From NCBI GenBank assembly GCA_040512755.1, contig JBEVEP010000284.1:1-5055 (forward strand): a stretch of 5,055 nt of DNA, in the 5' to 3' direction. The position numbers were made by a program, and so were the translations under genes. Of the stretch, positions 1 through 4,399 are shown in pieces (within the stretch, counting starts at the first letter, position 1; each line of letters starts with the position of its first letter). Under the pieces are notes generated by a model. The model worked only from the letters and a program-made list of their open reading frames with translations, was not told the origin of the DNA and did not search any database. Origin of the DNA: JBEVEP01 sp040512755 (GTDB taxonomy: Bacteria > Pseudomonadota > Alphaproteobacteria > Rhizobiales > Rhizobiaceae).

Positions 1-546
1 ATAGGCAGTCGCGGCGCCGATGCTGATCAGCTCGATGCCCAGCAGCAGCCCGATCAGCCAGACGGCGGTCACCGGCATATTGGCCCACAAAAGAACGGAA
101 AGCAGGATGCCGATCAGGCCGCTACCCAGCATCCACCCCCAGTTGGGAAACGGTCGAATCGTCAGCGCGAACACGACCTTTGAGATGCCTTCGATCATGA
201 AGAAGACGATGAGCAGCAGCGTGACGGTGAGCAGGCCCTGTTCGGGATCGCGCAGGAACAGGACGCCGATGAGGATCGCAAGAACGACCGAGATGAGTTG
301 CAGCCAGAAGTGCGGCACGTGACGGGCGCTGATGAGGCTGAAGCCTTGCAGGATGCCGCTGATGATCAGCAGCCACCCAAGCAGCACGATCACTGCAGCA
401 GACGAAATCACCGGGTAGATGATCGCCAGAAACCCTGCCGCCATGAGCAGCACGCCCTGCACAAGATACCAGAGCGAATACCGCCTCACAGTCTGCCGCA
501 TCGCTTCCCTGAAGACTTCCGCAGCCGTATCCAATGACATTGCCAT
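1..546 (-). CDS. HdeD/DUF308-family membrane protein, 3' end outside window
   Basis: The minus strand reads without a stop for 182 codons from ATG 546 to the window edge, so the end of the gene is missing. The protein is strongly hydrophobic, with about six predicted membrane helices near residues 26-44, 50-70, 80-98, 105-127, 138-154 and 158-178, after a short charged N-terminus (LDTAAEVFREAMRQTVRRY). Six helices, a length near 190 aa and short loops such as FLRDPEQG (97-104) match the HdeD (DUF308) family of inner-membrane proteins, whose E. coli member is linked to acid resistance at high cell density. The biochemical role in this family is unclear. The start at 546 has GGAGG six bases upstream; an ATG two codons later (540) is less well placed. 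Its upstream neighbours on the same strand are the small genes ending at 869, but 322 bases separate them, so it probably has its own promoter. Family call is confident; function is not. Confidence 0.85.
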   Translation of the reverse strand, partial: MAMSLDTAAEVFREAMRQTVRRYSLWYLVQGVLLMAAGFLAIIYPVISSAAVIVLLGWLLIISGILQGFSLISARHVPHFWLQLISVVLAILIGVLFLRDPEQGLLTVTLLLIVFFMIEGISKVVFALTIRPFPNWGWMLGSGLIGILLSVLLWANMPVTAVWLIGLLLGIELISIGAATAY

Positions 547-868
547 CCCGTCCCTCCTTCGATCCACGTTCGCGACGGCGATGCCTAGGACACCGCCGCG
601 CAAGGTGCAACCTGAACCTGTTCGGCGCCTTTCACAATCTCGAATTGTTGTGGATAGGGAGGGAGAAATCTTCGTGAGGATAGAACCCGTGGCGTGCTCT
701 GTTGAAACGATCAATCGGGATTGCCGGGCTAAGTACGACGCGCCGCCTGGACGACAACGGCGCGCTCCGAGCAAGGGTTCACCCGGGCCACTCGCATTGC
801 CGTCGATCGTGGTTGCCCAGTGCAGTGAGGATCGTGGTTGCCCAGTGCAGTGAGGAGGGGTCCGCTTC
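547..868. other. Intergenic region between small-gene cluster and HdeD-like gene
   Basis: I find no convincing gene in these 322 bases. An open plus-strand frame crosses it but runs antisense through the HdeD-like gene and has no recognisable product. The region should hold the promoter of the HdeD-like gene. The best minus-strand match is TTCAAC (about 706-701), 17 bases, then CTATCC, which is weak. The other content is the 25-bp tandem duplication at 805-854. No hairpin followed by a T-run marks the end of the upstream cluster. Confidence 0.5.
805..856. repeat. Perfect 25-bp tandem duplication
   Basis: The unit beginning GATCGTGGTTGCCCAGTG occupies 805-829 and is repeated exactly at 830-854, followed by the first two bases of a third copy. 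There are no mismatches, which suggests a recent slippage event or a maintained spacer repeat. It lies 13 bases beyond the stop codon of the ~72-aa gene, in that gene's 3' flank. Two copies are too few to call a satellite, and a 25-bp period with no spacer is not a CRISPR array. Confidence 0.9.
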
Positions 869-1087
869 TTAGCGTGCGGGGACCGCTGCGATTCGCGCCT
901 TTATGGGCCTCGCCATTGCGGAGCCCTTGTCGAGGGCGTCAGACAGGTTGTCGGTGTAATATGCAGTGTCTTCGAAGCCGCCGAAGAAATTGATGCGATG
1001 TGTCTGGCCTCGTTTGCTGAGAACGATGCCAAGTATGCGCAATTGGTCCTGGACAGTCTTGTATGACGGGTTGCCGGCAGTGATCAT
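869..1087 (-). CDS. Small conserved-looking hypothetical protein (~72 aa)
   Basis: This is a soluble-looking small protein from ATG 1087 with the central stretch YKTVQDQLRILGIVLSKRG (residues 9-27), then HRINFFGG and EDTAYYTDNLSDALDKG. The amphipathic first helix, short strand and acidic TAYYTD-LSDAL segment resemble short rhizobial hypothetical proteins I have a vague memory of, but I cannot name the family. I chose ATG 1087 because AGGA lies six bases upstream and the recognisable part begins there. ATG 1090 is the adjacent alternative. The frame stays open to TTG 1168 (99 aa), but that extension is low-complexity Ala/Arg/Thr-rich sequence with no ribosome binding site. The 87-base gap to the preceding gene contains a perfect hairpin, GCCCG-CGTT-CGGGC on the minus strand (1122-1135), without a T-run. 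It is last in a run of four same-strand small genes. Function unknown. Confidence 0.6.
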   Translation of the reverse strand: MITAGNPSYKTVQDQLRILGIVLSKRGQTHRINFFGGFEDTAYYTDNLSDALDKGSAMARPIKARIAAVPAR

Positions 1088-1174
1088 CATCAGTCCTATC
1101 GTGTTCGAATCGGCGGCGGTTGCCCGAACGCGGGCTTGAGTGCCGGCGTGCGAGCTAAGTCTGGCCAACGCTCG

Positions 1175-1333
1175 TCAAAACAAGAGACCGACGAGCATCA
1201 TGCAGCCGTAAAGCGAAAAGACCGGAATCAGCAGCCAGCGCGCCTGTTGCACGGACCTTTCCACCATCATGTCGTCGTCTGTTGCCAGCGGCACGGCAGC
1301 CGCTTGCGTTCCAACCTGGGATCTTCTGCGCAT
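1175..1333 (-). CDS. Small single-pass membrane protein (52 aa), hypothetical
   Basis: From ATG 1333 the minus strand encodes 52 residues. The N-terminus is polar (MRRRSQVGTQ), followed by an acidic patch (TDDDMMVERS, 18-27) and a C-terminal hydrophobic helix WLLIPVFSLYGCMMLVGLLF (33-52) that ends the protein. The arginine-rich N-terminus suggests an N-in, tail-anchored orientation. AGGGGG lies about eight bases before the start, and only four bases separate it from the stop of the DUF1127-type gene upstream, so the two are probably co-transcribed and coupled. It is shorter than most gene callers report. I do not recognise a family. The good ribosome binding site, tight spacing and clear membrane helix argue that it is real. 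A role alongside its DUF1127 neighbour is inference only. Confidence 0.6.
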   Translation of the reverse strand: MRRRSQVGTQAAAVPLATDDDMMVERSVQQARWLLIPVFSLYGCMMLVGLLF

Positions 1334-1337
1334 CTCA

Positions 1338-1541
1338 TCATCCCCCTGCGTTTAATTCCTTAAACGCCTGTTGAGCGGAGCGGGAATCGTCAGAGGCGAG
1401 AACCGAGAAGTAGATCTCCACCCGGCTTATCCCGATGTCCTTCAGGAAAGTGCTCTCCATTTCGGCCAAGGTCCAGGTGTTGCGGACTCGGGTCCGGTTG
1501 TTGCGGAGTGAACCGTAGGCTGCTCTTAGTCGTATCGGCAT
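1338..1541 (-). CDS. DUF1127-type small protein (67 aa)
   Basis: The hallmark is LKDIGISRVEI at residues 33-43, which matches the conserved core of DUF1127 proteins (typically L-x-DIG(I/L)-x-R-x-(D/E)-I). Basic sequence precedes it (RLRAAYGSLRNNRTRVRNTW, residues 4-23), as in many members. These proteins are small and very common in alphaproteobacteria. Some short ones affect RNA turnover, phosphate or other stress responses, but most are uncharacterised. The C-terminal tail SVLASDDSRSAQQAFKEL (46-63) extends past the usual motif. GGGAGG sits six bases before ATG 1541, a strong ribosome binding site that fixes the start. The stop is four bases from the next small gene (1333), and the preceding 56-aa gene ends 33 bases upstream, which suggests one transcript. 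Family assignment rests on the motif by eye. Confidence 0.75.
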   Translation of the reverse strand: MPIRLRAAYGSLRNNRTRVRNTWTLAEMESTFLKDIGISRVEIYFSVLASDDSRSAQQAFKELNAGG

Positions 1542-1574
1542 TGCAGACCTCCCGCTGAAATCGAACGACTGCGA

Positions 1575-1745
1575 TCAATCGTGTTTCAAGCTGTTCCTGT
1601 GTAATGAAGCAGATGTCTCGCCGTTCCGGCGGCGAGCGACTGCCGGGCCGGGACCGCGCATGTAATAGAGTTCCGGCCGGTAGCGCGGTGCGACGAATTC
1701 GCGAAACGCTGATGCCAACTGCGTGACGGGAGCCAAAACAACCAT
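1575..1745 (-). CDS. Small hypothetical protein (56 aa), first gene of the small-gene cluster
   Basis: From ATG 1745 the frame reads 56 residues, beginning MVVLAPVTQLASAFREFVAP, then RYRPELYYMRGPGPA and a basic tail (VARRRNGETSASLHRNSLKHD). The N-terminal half could form an amphipathic helix that ends in the Pro/Tyr/Arg-rich segment. I do not recognise a family. AAGGA lies eight bases before the start. A second ATG at 1752 opens a different frame (MVSWLFWLPSR) that continues to about 1586 and looks less protein-like; the two frames compete for one ribosome binding site. The gene is followed by the DUF1127-type gene after 33 bases on the same strand and stands divergent to the Crp/Fnr regulator, so control by that regulator is plausible but unproven. 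Confidence 0.5.
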   Translation of the reverse strand: MVVLAPVTQLASAFREFVAPRYRPELYYMRGPGPAVARRRNGETSASLHRNSLKHD

Positions 1746-1829
1746 GACACCATTCCTTTCCGTCGCCGTAATGACCGTGACAGGAATGTTTTAGGAGGAC
1801 CGCACCGGTTCGTCTGTGAGGATTCGCAC

Positions 1830-1848
1830 ACAGGCGCGCGAGGCCTGT
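1830..1848. repeat. Short hairpin in the divergent leader region
   Basis: ACAGGC (1830-1835) and GCCTGT (1843-1848) are perfect inverted arms around seven bases. A partly overlapping pair AGGCC/GGCCT spans 1841-1860. They lie upstream of the candidate promoter of the regulator and within about 110 bases of the divergent small-gene start. Either could be a protein-binding site; no T-run follows, so a terminator is unlikely. Confidence 0.35.
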
Positions 1849-1939
1849 CGATCATGGCCTAAACGAACTCCCGGCCGGGCGCTGGATGATGCTTTGCGTC
1901 CGCACCAACACCTGCATAACAGGACTTATGCCGGTCACC

Positions 1940-1968
1940 TTGGGCTGGCAGGAAAGATGCGCTTTAAT
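1940..1968 (+). promoter_or_regulatory. Candidate promoter of the Crp/Fnr regulator gene
   Basis: TTGGGC (1940-1945) and TTTAAT (1963-1968) are separated by the ideal 17 bases. The -10 matches the sigma-70 consensus at five of six positions, the -35 only at TTG. Transcription would begin near 1975. If this is the promoter, the upstream in-frame starts at 1816 (GTG) and 1957 (ATG) could not be used from this transcript. That supports the later start at 2104. Confidence 0.4.
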
Positions 1969-1981
1969 CCTGTCAGCGCAT
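1957..1981. promoter_or_regulatory. Inverted repeat flanking the candidate -10 box, possible operator
   Basis: ATGCGCT (1957-1963) and AGCGCAT (1975-1981) are perfect 7-bp inverted arms with an 11-base centre that contains the TTTAAT -10 box. A site placed over the -10 and start point is typical of a repressor or autoregulator. It does not resemble the FNR/FixK consensus TTGAT-N4-ATCAA, so the protein bound, if any, need not be the neighbouring regulator. Confidence 0.4.
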
Positions 1982-2017
1982 TTCCTCTCGACGCGGCGGT
2001 GTCAGAGGGGCATTCTT

Positions 2018-2107
2018 ATGAATGTTCATTCGGACCCTTTGATGAGTGCACCTGCAGAATGCATCTGCTGGGCAACGTATCGGTTGAATGGGAAGCGAAT
2101 GCCGTGA
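2018..2107 (+). CDS. Candidate 29-aa leader peptide overlapping the regulator start
   Basis: ATG 2018 has the best ribosome binding site in this region, GAGGGG seven bases upstream. The frame runs 29 codons (MNVHSDPLMSAPAEC, then ICW, ending KRMP). Its TGA stop (2105-2107) overlaps the GTG start of the regulator (2104-2106) in a GTGA junction, the classic layout for translational coupling. Base usage is mixed and the peptide resembles nothing known to me. It could be a true leader ORF that controls the regulator, or a chance ORF inside a longer regulator N-terminus. Confidence 0.3.
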   Translation: MNVHSDPLMSAPAECICWATYRLNGKRMP

Positions 2108-2775
2108 CTGCCTCCGCGCCCTTTCTGTCCAGATTGCGCGACACACATCTCGCAGCGCTTGGCGAGCGATGGAAGGAGCGCACCTATCTCCACAACGAGC
2201 TGATCATTGCGCACGGCGATGCCGGGCGGGACGTGTTCTTCCTGCTGGAAGGGCGGGCTCGCGTCACGTTATTTTCCGAGGACGGAAGGGAGATCGCCTA
2301 CCGCGATGTCGAACCCGGTGAGATTTTCGGCGAACTCGCCGGCATCGACGGCAAGGCTCGCGCGGCCAGCGTCGTCTCGATCGGGAAAACCCGGGCGGCA
2401 AGGCTGCCTGGGGACGCATTCCGCGCCATAGTGCACGACCACCCGACATTTGCCTGGATCCTTCTTGAACATCTGTCGGCCCAGCTCAGACGAATGACCG
2501 ACCGGGTCTACGAGTACAGCACCCTGGTCGTCCGCAAGCGCTTGATCCTGGAATTGCTGCGCCAGGCAGAGGACAGCGGGCCAATAGACGGCGAGGGCTG
2601 CATCACCCCGGCGCCGACGCATTTCGAGTTGGCGGCAAAGATCAGCACGCACAGAGAGGCCGTGTCTCGGGAGATCAGCGCCCTGACCAAGAACGGACTG
2701 ATCGAAAAGCGTGGCAACAGGCTTTTGCTGCTCGACGTTACCGCGCTCGAGACGCTTGCCGGCAAGGCCGACTAG
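2104..2775 (+). CDS. Crp/Fnr-family transcriptional regulator
   Basis: With GTG 2104 the protein is 223 aa, typical for the family. Residues ~5-110 form a cyclic-nucleotide-binding-type beta-roll with DVFFLLEGRARV (43-54) and the cassette GEIFGELAGIDGKARAAS (72-89). The cassette has the GEL motif and an arginine, but Ala replaces the serine that contacts cAMP phosphate in E. coli CRP, so the ligand is uncertain. The long dimer helix is about 115-140. The HTH lies at 172-200, with recognition helix THREAVSREI containing ExxSR, the FNR-class motif associated with TTGAT half-sites. The likely start region has no FNR-type cysteine cluster. The frame is open upstream to ATG 1957 (272 aa, adding CSFGPFDECTC) and GTG 1816 (319 aa). 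Third-position GC drops there and a candidate promoter lies at 1940-1968, so I prefer 2104. It is divergent to the small-gene cluster. The TAG stop lies in the edge of a palindromic repeat. Confidence 0.88.
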   Translation: MTASAPFLSRLRDTHLAALGERWKERTYLHNELIIAHGDAGRDVFFLLEGRARVTLFSEDGREIAYRDVEPGEIFGELAGIDGKARAASVVSIGKTRAARLPGDAFRAIVHDHPTFAWILLEHLSAQLRRMTDRVYEYSTLVVRKRLILELLRQAEDSGPIDGEGCITPAPTHFELAAKISTHREAVSREISALTKNGLIEKRGNRLLLLDVTALETLAGKAD

Positions 2776-2846
2776 TGTCCCGATTCTGAAATTCGCAAGA
2801 GTTCGATATCGGCGACAGAGCGAATTTCAGAATCGAGGGACACTAG
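2772..2846. repeat. Long palindromic intergenic repeat, copy 1 (may also terminate transcription)
   Basis: Arms 2772-2796 and 2820-2846 are inverted copies beginning CTAGTGTCCC and ending TGAAATTCGC. They match at every position except a 2-base bulge in the right arm, and enclose a 23-base loop with GATATC (2805-2810). The first bases of the left arm provide the TAG stop (2773-2775) of the Crp/Fnr gene. A fold this stable just after the gene would stop or protect transcripts, although there is no T-run. It is one of two relatives here (see 2860-2937), which points to a dispersed palindromic repeat family rather than a dedicated terminator. Confidence 0.85.
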
Positions 2847-2859
2847 CAACTATTTGATT

Positions 2860-2937
2860 CTAGTGTCGTTTTGATTTCGAAGTTCGCTCGGAGAGTGATA
2901 TCTAAAATCATGCGAACCATCGAAATCACGACACTAG
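2860..2937. repeat. Long palindromic intergenic repeat, copy 2
   Basis: Arms 2860-2887 and 2912-2937 are imperfect inverted copies. Both start CTAGTGTCG at the outside, share GATTTCGA inside and end GTTCGC, with small length differences. The 24-base loop again contains GATATC (2897-2902). Compared with copy 1, 13 bases to the left, it shares the CTAGTGTC ends, the AA-TTCGC inner ends, the overall size (78 against 75 bases) and the GATATC loop, while the middle of each arm differs. Left and right arms have changed together, so pairing appears to be conserved. No transposase is nearby; a MITE-like or REP-like element is the best description. Confidence 0.85.
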
Positions 2938-3060
2938 AGGATTCAGGTGATGCCGGCCGGCAAATGGCGGTTTTACTCAGCTTCCGGTACTCACGTACGT
3001 CAACGTACGCTCCGTTCCGGTTCTCGAAATCCACCATTTTCGGCGCGGCCTGACCTTAAT
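2938..3060. repeat. Probable continuation of the repeat block, unclear identity
   Basis: Between copy 2 and the end of the methionine synthase gene I see no reliable gene. A minus-strand frame from ATG 3037 (MVDFENRNGAYVDVREYRKL...) runs through copy 2 into copy 1 and looks like translated repeat rather than a protein. The stretch contains a compact palindrome at 2994-3009 and flanking CCGG blocks. The sharp end of the palindromes, and a style unlike the neighbouring genes, suggest this is part of the same mosaic intergenic element. That would be tested by finding it next to CTAGTGTC palindromes elsewhere in the genome. The remaining bases to 3116 show nothing recognisable. Confidence 0.35.
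2994..3009. repeat. Compact inverted repeat CGTACGT-CA-ACGTACG
   Basis: Two perfect 7-bp arms are separated by only CA, and each arm contains the self-complementary CGTACG, so it reads as both an inverted and a direct repeat. Outer CCGG blocks (about 2985 and 3015) extend the symmetry loosely. A two-base loop makes an RNA hairpin poor, so a DNA-level signal or a piece of a repeat element is more likely. Confidence 0.6.
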
Positions 3061-3116
3061 CCCAACAGACCCTGGGCAGCCGTCGACACTACAAACCACC
3101 GCCCGCAGCCGGAACC

Positions 3117-4136
3117 TCAAACCCGCTGGCGAGCCAACGCCGCGCCGGCGCCAAGCGCTTTGAGCTTGCCGGCGGCGACAGAACGGGAAAGCGGAGCCAT
3201 GCCGCAGTTGGTGCAGGGCTGGATCCGTTCGGCCTCGGCGTGTTTCAACGCTTCGCTGATCGTCGCCGCAACCTGTTCGCCGGTTTCAACCGAGTTCGAA
3301 GCAACGTCGATCACGCCGACCAGCAGCACCTTGTCCGGCAGGAGTTCAATCAGAGAGATCGGTACGCGGGAGTTCGCGCATTCAAGCGAGACCTGGTTGA
3401 TGGACGAGCTGTTGATCGCCGGAAAGATGGCTTCATATTGCCGCCATTCCGAGCCAAGCGTCTCTTTCCATCTCAGGTTTGCTTCGATGCCGTACCCGTA
3501 GCAGATATGCACGGCCGTGGTGCATTTCAGCCCGAGCGCGGCGCGCTCCAGCGCTTCGATCCCCCATTCGCGCACATCGTCCATGAAGACGTTGAAAGCA
3601 GGCTCGTCGAACTGGATCACGTCGACGCCTGCGGCTTCCAGTTCCAGCGCCTCTTCATTCAGGATTTCTGCGAACGCCATCGCCATATCGCTGCGCTTGC
3701 CGAAGTGTCCGTCGGCCAGCGTGTCGCAGATCGTCATCGGGCCCGGCAGGGTGAACTTCAGCTTCTGTTTCGTATGCGACCGGCAGAACGCAGCTTCGTC
3801 GCGGTGCACGGGACGGCTGCGTTTCGGCCGCCCTGTCACCGTTGGCACATCAACCACATACCGGTTGTTGCGGATGCCCATCTTTGTCTTCAGGTTCCAG
3901 TCGATCCCCTCCACCGACTCCAGAAAACCATGCACGAAATGGGTGCGGAACTGTTCGCCGTCGGAAACGATCTCGATGCCGGCGTCCTCCTGCTCCTTGA
4001 TCCAGATCAGAGCGGCGTCACGCTTGGCCTGATCGAGGGCTGCTCCCTCCAGCCGCCATTTCGGCCACAGTTTCTCGGTCTCTGCCAGCCAGCCGGGCTT
4101 CGGCAGACTGCCGGCGATGGTCGGTGGAAACAGCAT
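3117..4136 (-). CDS. Core-only cobalamin-independent methionine synthase (MetE C-terminal type, MesD-like)
   Basis: The 339-aa product matches only the catalytic C-terminal half of MetE (about 750 aa); the folate-binding N-terminal half is absent. It makes methionine by methylating homocysteine at a zinc centre in the cytoplasm. All expected zinc ligands are present: His210 and Cys212 in VHICYGYG, Glu252 in SLECANSR and Cys311 in CTNCGM. Other landmarks are AGSLPKP (8-14), IVSDGEQ (56-62), LPGPMT (130-135) and QFDEPAF (175-181). The pattern is closest by memory to the MesD family of core methionine synthases, which work with a DUF1852 partner (MesX) and do not use methyl-folate polyglutamate as MetE does. 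No DUF1852 gene lies in this window on either side, so the partner would be elsewhere or the subtype differs. GGAGG five bases before ATG 4136 fixes the start. The upstream gene is divergent, so it is transcribed alone. I found no SAM riboswitch in its leader. Confidence 0.88.
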   Translation of the reverse strand: MLFPPTIAGSLPKPGWLAETEKLWPKWRLEGAALDQAKRDAALIWIKEQEDAGIEIVSDGEQFRTHFVHGFLESVEGIDWNLKTKMGIRNNRYVVDVPTVTGRPKRSRPVHRDEAAFCRSHTKQKLKFTLPGPMTICDTLADGHFGKRSDMAMAFAEILNEEALELEAAGVDVIQFDEPAFNVFMDDVREWGIEALERAALGLKCTTAVHICYGYGIEANLRWKETLGSEWRQYEAIFPAINSSSINQVSLECANSRVPISLIELLPDKVLLVGVIDVASNSVETGEQVAATISEALKHAEAERIQPCTNCGMAPLSRSVAAGKLKALGAGAALARQRV

Positions 4137-4347
4137 TCCTTCCTCCCGGTCTTTTGGCTCCCATGCTCACGGTACCATGAGACGCACATGTCAAAGGAAG
4201 CAAGGCCGTATTGGCGCGGCCGCCTCGCGCAGAATTTTCCTGCTCACCGAGATGCGGTCACTTTTCAGGCGGCAGAAACCTGCATGCGCTCATGCCGCAA
4301 TTGCCGGCACGTAAGACTTTTGCATGATAATCAATCCTTTGTAAGAG

Positions 4348-4376
4348 TTGACGAAAGCTCAGCCTCAGCGAACTCT
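4348..4376 (+). promoter_or_regulatory. Candidate promoter of the 170-aa protein gene
   Basis: TTGACG (4348-4353) matches five of six bases of the sigma-70 -35 consensus. It is followed 17 bases later by AACTCT (4371-4376), a poor -10. Transcription would start near 4383, giving a leader of about 17 bases before ATG 4400. The good -35, exact spacing and position support it; the -10 is the weak part. Confidence 0.4.
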
Positions 4377-4399
4377 AGGGGTAGGCAGGGGCGTTCCGC

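Noticed and set aside
122..610. Minus-strand 162-codon frame overlapping the HdeD-like gene
   Set aside because: It is rich in Arg/His/Ala and reads the same DNA out of frame; the overlapping frame gives a clean six-helix membrane protein with a good ribosome binding site.
702..714. FNR/FixK-like site TTGAAACGATCAA upstream of the HdeD-like gene
   Set aside because: The half-sites TTGA and TCAA are five bases apart instead of six, one base short of the TTGAT-N4-ATCAA spacing, so binding is unlikely.
1586..1855. 89-codon minus-strand frame in the divergent region
   Set aside because: It crosses the region expected to hold promoters, has no ribosome site at its first start and competes with the better 56-aa frame at 1745.
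2843..3037. 64-codon minus-strand ORF over the repeat block
   Set aside because: It starts in the CGTACG region and runs through both arms of the second palindrome into the first, so it is translated repeat sequence.
4290..4325. 11-codon minus-strand ORF (MQKSYVPAIAA) in the methionine synthase leader
   Set aside because: It has only a moderate AAAGGA site nine bases upstream, no methionine-rich content, no attenuator hairpin after it, and lies about 150 bases from the gene start. Probably chance.
4321..4335. FNR-like site TTGATTATCATGCAA (minus strand) upstream of the methionine synthase
   Set aside because: Only one half-site fits; the other reads ATGCAA rather than ATCAA. No methionine-related regulator is known to use it.
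4137..4347. SAM-type riboswitch upstream of the methionine synthase
   Set aside because: I looked for SAM-II and SAM/SAH motifs common in alphaproteobacteria and saw no matching conserved pseudoknot segments.
4370..4399. Possible EcfG general-stress promoter (GGAAC ... GTT) on the minus strand
   Set aside because: The spacing is 18-19 bases and the second element is AGTT rather than CGTT, outside the usual pattern.
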